Below, piece by piece: positions 60,683 to 64,000 of a DNA stretch of 64,000 nt. This DNA is from Oscillospiraceae bacterium. GTDB taxonomy: Bacteria > Bacillota > Clostridia > Oscillospirales > Oscillospiraceae. Below the pieces are notes generated by a model that searched no databases, was not told where the DNA came from, and saw nothing but the letters and a program-made list of their open reading frames with translations. The stretch lies in assembly GCA_009780175.1 (NCBI GenBank), contig WRAO01000009.1, positions 20,971 to 84,970 on the forward strand, given 5' to 3'. The position numbers and the translations under genes are program-made. Each line of letters starts with the position of its first letter. The first letter of the stretch is position 1.

Positions 60683-60712
60683 TATTGCAAACAAAAGACA
60701 AAGGTGACACGC

Positions 60713-61516
60713 ATGGAAAACAAGTCCTACCGCCCGATTCAACAGCGAAAGCGCTCCATCTGGGGGAGACTGGTGACTTTCTTGGTCATCTGCCTCGTCC
60801 TCTTCCTCGGCGTCTCCGTTTTTTTTCGGGTAGATGAAATTCGAGTGGTGGGTGAGACGCGCTATACGGCGGATCAGATTATTCGCGCGTCCGGGATCAG
60901 TCAAGGAGATCATCTGTTTCTTATCAGCGAGCAGTCCGCCGTAGAAGGCATCCAGAGAGCCCTGCCTTATGTCGGCCAGGCAGAGATTCGGCGGCGCTTT
61001 CCCAACCGACTGGAGATCCGCGTGAGCGAAACCATCCCCATGGCGATCATCCGGCTGGAAACGGGATATCTGATTCTCGACCGAGACGCGCGGATTTTAG
61101 AGCGCACGGAAACCACCCCATTGATCCGCTTGATTGAACTGCGCGGCCTTCCCGAGCCGATTTCGCCCCGGGAAGGAGCAGCCCTCCATCTGGGCGAGGC
61201 CGGGCAGGACAGGCTCCGCTATCTCCGGGATATTTTAAATGTCATTGCCACACTGGGGCTCTCAAGCCAAATATCGACCCTCGACATGACGGAACTCCAC
61301 AACCCGGAGATGCTATTTGACGGCAGATTTACAGTACGTCTCGGTCCGAACCGAAATCTGCGCCAAAAGATGGACATGCTGGTGAGCATTGTAGCGACGA
61401 TGAGCGACTATGACGCGGGGTTGATCGACCTCGGTCCGGACCAGCCCGTGTTTCGCCCCAACTGGCCGAATCAGCCTGAGGAAGGGTATCCCGAGTATGG
61501 AACAGAGGCCTATTAG
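60713..61516 (+). CDS. divIB: cell division protein DivIB/FtsQ
   Basis: The 267-residue bitopic protein has a short basic cytoplasmic tail and one transmembrane helix (VTFLVICLVLFLGVSVFF). The POTRA domain (VDEIRVVGETRYTADQIIRASGI...GDHLFLI) and beta domain (RRRFPNRLEIRVSETIPMAII) are those of FtsQ/DivIB. It links FtsL/DivIC to septal synthesis. AAAGGTG lies 6 bp before the ATG at 60713; a GTG at 60704 is too close to it. Confidence 0.93.
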   Translation: MENKSYRPIQQRKRSIWGRLVTFLVICLVLFLGVSVFFRVDEIRVVGETRYTADQIIRASGISQGDHLFLISEQSAVEGIQRALPYVGQAEIRRRFPNRLEIRVSETIPMAIIRLETGYLILDRDARILERTETTPLIRLIELRGLPEPISPREGAALHLGEAGQDRLRYLRDILNVIATLGLSSQISTLDMTELHNPEMLFDGRFTVRLGPNRNLRQKMDMLVSIVATMSDYDAGLIDLGPDQPVFRPNWPNQPEEGYPEYGTEAY

Positions 61517-61636
61517 AGATTGAAATTGTGATACCGAAGGTGTAACTTTTTGTTAGGTCGCTGTTACAAAGTGAGCATATTTGTTACGAATAGACGAAAA
61601 AAGCCCCGAAATTTTGATAAAAATTATGATACGGAC

Positions 61637-61665
61637 TTGACCGCGGCGAGATTTTGGAGTAAAAT
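61637..61665 (+). promoter_or_regulatory. sigma-A promoter of ftsZ
   Basis: TTGACC (61637-61642), 17 bp, TAAAAT (61660-61665), followed by a ~100-nt leader. The 253-bp gap upstream also holds several GTTAC/GTAAC motifs (about 61551-61590) of unknown meaning. No ftsA is present. Confidence 0.85.
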
Positions 61666-61769
61666 AAGGGATGGCTAATCCTGAGGATCTCATTGTCCAG
61701 TCGCGGTTTGGCCCTCAATTGAAGCAATGTGTGCCAAACCCATAGTAGAGATATAGGAGGAAATCAATC

Positions 61770-62966
61770 ATGTCTTTTACACAAGACACTGGGCCGGATA
61801 ACGTAGTAACTATTAAAGTTGTAGGTGTCGGCGGTGCCGGCAACAACGTGGTGAACCGTATGGTCGATTCCGGCACGAAAGGAATCGAATTTATCGCCGT
61901 CAACACGGACAAGCAGGCCCTTGCGGTTTCTGCTGCCAACCAAAAAATCCAGATCGGCGAGAAATTGACCCTGGGCCAAGGTGCGGGCTCCAACCCGGAA
62001 ATCGGCAGAAAAAGCGCCGAGGAGAGCCGTAATAATGTCGCCAAAGCGTTTGAAGACGCGGATATGATCTTCATCACGGCCGGCATGGGCGGCGGTACAG
62101 GCACAGGCGCGGCCCCTGTCGTGGCGGATATTGCGCGGGAGTCTGATATTCTCACGGTTGGCGTCATCACGAAGCCTTTTGGCTTTGAAGGCAAGCGCCG
62201 GATGCTCCAGGCGAATGAGGGCATCAAAGAACTGCTCGGCAAGGTAGACTCCTTGCTCGTGATCCCGAACGACAGAATCAAATACGCCACTGACCAAAAG
62301 GTGACCTTCGCCAACGGCTTCGAGATCGCGGACGATGTGCTGCGCCAAGCCGTGACCAGTATCTCAGACCTAATCAAGAATACCGGGTTCATCAACCTCG
62401 ACTTCGCCGATGTAACGGCGATTATGAAAGATGCGGGCTATGCCCACATGGGCGTAGGCCACGCCGCCGGTAAAGGCAAAGCGGAAGACGCCGCCCGTGC
62501 CGCCGTATCCAGCCCCCTGATGGAAACCTCGATTGACGGAGCCAGAGGTGTTCTGGTCAATATCACAGGCTCTATGGACATCGGTCTGGAAGATGTCGAA
62601 GCCGCCGCAAGCCTCGTGCAAGAGGCCGCGCACCCAGACGCAAACATCATCTTCGGCGCCACGTTTGACGAAGACATGGACGATGAAATCCGCGTTACGG
62701 TTATTGCCACAGGGTTTGACGATCATCCGGCTGATCTCCACATCAACAAGACGGAAACCAGAGAAAGAAGATCGGCTCCGCTTGCTTCTCACGCAGAAGA
62801 AGAGCCCGTCGGTCTGTATACGACCGCCACAGAGCAAAGACGGGAAGAAGCGGCGCCCTTCTCCATGCCGAACGCATCTGGCAACAACGCGCCTACCGCC
62901 CCAGGCGGCACAGACGACGAAGACGATCCGTTTGATACGATTTTCAAGATTTTCAACTCGAAGTAA
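61770..62966 (+). CDS. ftsZ: cell division protein FtsZ
   Basis: The 398-residue tubulin homologue has IKVVGVGGAGNNVVNRM, the GTP loop GGGTGTGAAP, the T7 loop NLDFADVTAIM and a C-terminal conserved peptide ending DDPFDTIFKIFNSK. The linker is acidic. It assembles the Z-ring. RBS AGGAGG. It has its own promoter in the preceding gap and a strong terminator after it. Confidence 0.99.
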   Translation: MSFTQDTGPDNVVTIKVVGVGGAGNNVVNRMVDSGTKGIEFIAVNTDKQALAVSAANQKIQIGEKLTLGQGAGSNPEIGRKSAEESRNNVAKAFEDADMIFITAGMGGGTGTGAAPVVADIARESDILTVGVITKPFGFEGKRRMLQANEGIKELLGKVDSLLVIPNDRIKYATDQKVTFANGFEIADDVLRQAVTSISDLIKNTGFINLDFADVTAIMKDAGYAHMGVGHAAGKGKAEDAARAAVSSPLMETSIDGARGVLVNITGSMDIGLEDVEAAASLVQEAAHPDANIIFGATFDEDMDDEIRVTVIATGFDDHPADLHINKTETRERRSAPLASHAEEEPVGLYTTATEQRREEAAPFSMPNASGNNAPTAPGGTDDEDDPFDTIFKIFNSK

Positions 62967-62980
62967 GTGATAGACCTTTT

Positions 62981-63013
62981 AAGAGAGGCCATCTGAAGAT
63001 GGCCTCTCTTTTT
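62981..63013 (+). terminator. intrinsic terminator of ftsZ
   Basis: AAGAGAGGCCATCT and AGATGGCCTCTCTT form a 14-bp stem with a 2-nt loop (GA), followed by Ts. Confidence 0.93.
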
Positions 63014-63041
63014 GCAAGAATATGGACGATTCGGTTATACT
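63012..63041 (+). promoter_or_regulatory. candidate promoter for the YihY-family gene
   Basis: TTGCAA (63012-63017), 18 bp, TATACT (63036-63041); the -35 lies in the tail of the ftsZ terminator. Confidence 0.55.
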
Positions 63042-63053
63042 GATATGGTGATA

Positions 63054-63081
63054 TAGGGCGCGATATCTTCATCGCGCCCTA
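63054..63081. repeat. short palindrome with CCCTAC end
   Basis: TAGGGCGCGAT pairs with ATCGCGCCCTA. Related to the hairpin at 29406-29435 and, by its ends, to families A and B. Confidence 0.6.
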
Positions 63082-63104
63082 CGAGAAAAGGGGGGGCGAT
63101 TGCA

Positions 63105-63920
63105 ATGCAAAAACTGTTACCGATGGTCCACTTTGTAAGGGAGCTTGTGCGTACCTATCAAGCGCGGCGGGTGAGTCGGTCTGCGGCGGAATTTGCCTAT
63201 TTTCTTACACTCTCGATTTTCCCGCTTCTGATCGCCCTTGTAGCGATTTTAGCCAGCTTTGAGATGAGCATGGAGGGGTTGTTTGCCGACCTCTGGGCGG
63301 AAGATGTCGTGGTGGCGGTTTTAGATTATGTAAACCATGTAGGTACGATTCCATCGACGCGTGTTCTGCTGTTTACCATTATCATCATTTTCACCTCCAG
63401 TTCCGCGTCGTTTCGGGCCTTGGCGAAGATTATGGAGGAAATCCAAGGCAGGCCCCGGTATCAGGGGATTTGGGGCATGGTTGTCAGCTTTATTTTCTCG
63501 ATATTGCTTCTATTCACGATCTATTTCTCCGTCCTCATGATTACCACCGGCGCGTGGCTGATGGACGAAGTAGAGGCGCTGACCGGGATACACGGCCTCG
63601 CAACCGCCTGGCAATGGCTGCGATTTGTACTGTTGTTTGTCGTGGCAGTGGTGGCGGTGCATTTGATCTATACGTTCACTGCGCCGAAAGAGCCGAAAAT
63701 CCGCCACCTGCCCGGAGCGATTTTAGCGACTGTAGCGCTGGTGGTGGGGAGTATGATCTTCTCGGGCTTTATGGCGGCCTCCGTGCGGTATCCTCTGATC
63801 TACGGATCCTTGGCGTCGTTCATTTTGCTCATGGTGTGGGGGTATCTCTGTGGGAATATTCTGATTGTAGGGAATTTGTTTAATTTTGAGCTCCACAAGC
63901 GGCGCAGTTCTTCTTTATAA
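63105..63920 (+). CDS. YihY/virulence factor BrkB family membrane protein
   Basis: The 271-residue protein has six hydrophobic segments and the YihY pattern (SRSAAEFAYFLTLSIFPLLIALVAIL near the start; YGSLASFILLMVWGYLCGNILIVGNLFNFEL at the end). The family was once called RNase BN, but that activity belongs to another protein, so function remains unknown; transport or lipid flipping is proposed by fold only. It is preceded by a candidate promoter and a short palindrome. Confidence 0.9.
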   Translation: MQKLLPMVHFVRELVRTYQARRVSRSAAEFAYFLTLSIFPLLIALVAILASFEMSMEGLFADLWAEDVVVAVLDYVNHVGTIPSTRVLLFTIIIIFTSSSASFRALAKIMEEIQGRPRYQGIWGMVVSFIFSILLLFTIYFSVLMITTGAWLMDEVEALTGIHGLATAWQWLRFVLLFVVAVVAVHLIYTFTAPKEPKIRHLPGAILATVALVVGSMIFSGFMAASVRYPLIYGSLASFILLMVWGYLCGNILIVGNLFNFELHKRRSSSL

Positions 63921-63925
63921 TGCTT

Positions 63926-64000
63926 ATTTTTTATGAGCCTGCGGCTCGCTGCGCTCGTTTCGCTGAGGCGACTTACTTTTTTTTGCTATCGCACAAAAAA
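63926..64000. repeat. large interspersed element, third copy, cut by the window end
   Basis: ATTTTTTATGAGCCTGCGGC and on to TTTGCTATCGCACAAAAAA repeat, with only a few mismatches, the first ~75 bp of the element at 34902. It lies directly after the YihY gene, as the first copy lies directly after engB, and continues beyond the window. Confidence 0.88.

Noticed and set aside
63105..63920. Ribonuclease BN
   Set aside because: YihY-family proteins were historically misnamed; the sequence is a polytopic membrane protein without nuclease motifs.
1..64000. CRISPR arrays, tRNA/rRNA genes, insertion sequences or prophage
   Set aside because: No regularly spaced repeat-spacer pattern, no transposase or integrase protein, and no RNA gene signature was seen. 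The tandem 20-mer at 18301 is only a local duplication.

Overview
The window is about 64 kb of moderately GC-rich bacterial chromosome, almost entirely coding and mostly on the + strand. It looks like a spore-forming, diderm-negative Firmicute of the class Clostridia (probably Oscillospirales-like). The reasons are an IspH fused to ribosomal protein S1, a SpoIVFA/SpoIVFB-type protease pair, YtfJ/GerW next to ScpAB and a DacF-type carboxypeptidase, the TIGR03960/TIGR03936 radical SAM pair, a DUF1540 peptide, a MurE with the meso-diaminopimelate motif, lipoprotein signal peptides, and very regular sigma-A promoters with 17-bp spacers. I see no tRNA, rRNA, CRISPR array, transposase, integrase or phage gene.

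Layout. 1-4.5 kb: end of a DNA-metabolism gene, a MATE exporter and a membrane-anchored serine hydrolase. 4.6-11.1 kb: one transcription unit, bounded by a consensus promoter and a terminator. It encodes a TIM-barrel hydrolase (DUF6282), a GalB-like PIG-L-fold hydratase, a tripartite tricarboxylate transporter (TctC-TctB-TctA), a GntR regulator and an RraA-fold aldolase. I read it as an uptake and catabolic module for a tri/dicarboxylate that ends in pyruvate and oxaloacetate. 11.1-19.1 kb: an O-antigen-ligase-like membrane protein and RlmD on the minus strand, then SpoIVFAB, the radical SAM pair and a DUF975 membrane protein. 19.1-22 kb: a yybP-ykoY (manganese) riboswitch controlling a P-type cation ATPase. 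22-26.8 kb: rplS, rbgA, rnhB, yraN, a dipeptidase and thrC. 26.8-35 kb: DUF1540, a phosphoesterase, then the proteostasis run tig-clpP-clpX-lon-engB. 35.3-40.1 kb: an S2P-type protease, scpA-scpB, a 29-residue membrane peptide, DUF2953, ytfJ and dacF. 40.2-48.5 kb: rluB, an RpiR regulator, cmk-plsC-ispH/rpsA, a CarD-like factor, a divergent ispD, ispF and a beta-hydroxyacid dehydrogenase. 48.6-63 kb: a lipoprotein on the minus strand, then the division/cell-wall (dcw) cluster mraZ-rsmH-ftsL-spoVD-murE-mraY-ftsW-murG-murA-divIB-ftsZ, opened by a promoter and three MraZ boxes. murF, murD, murC and ftsA are missing from their usual places. 63.1-63.9 kb: a YihY-type membrane protein.

Most intergenic gaps carry short palindromic repeats of several families, plus a larger (about 200-400 bp) hairpin-rich element present three times. 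Points most worth a second look are the putative oxalomesaconate-type catabolic module, an apparent -1 frameshift at an A5 run in rsmH, an IspD that has lost its nucleotide-binding loop, the large interspersed repeat, and a SpoIVFA-like protein that keeps the zinc ligands of an active M23 peptidase.
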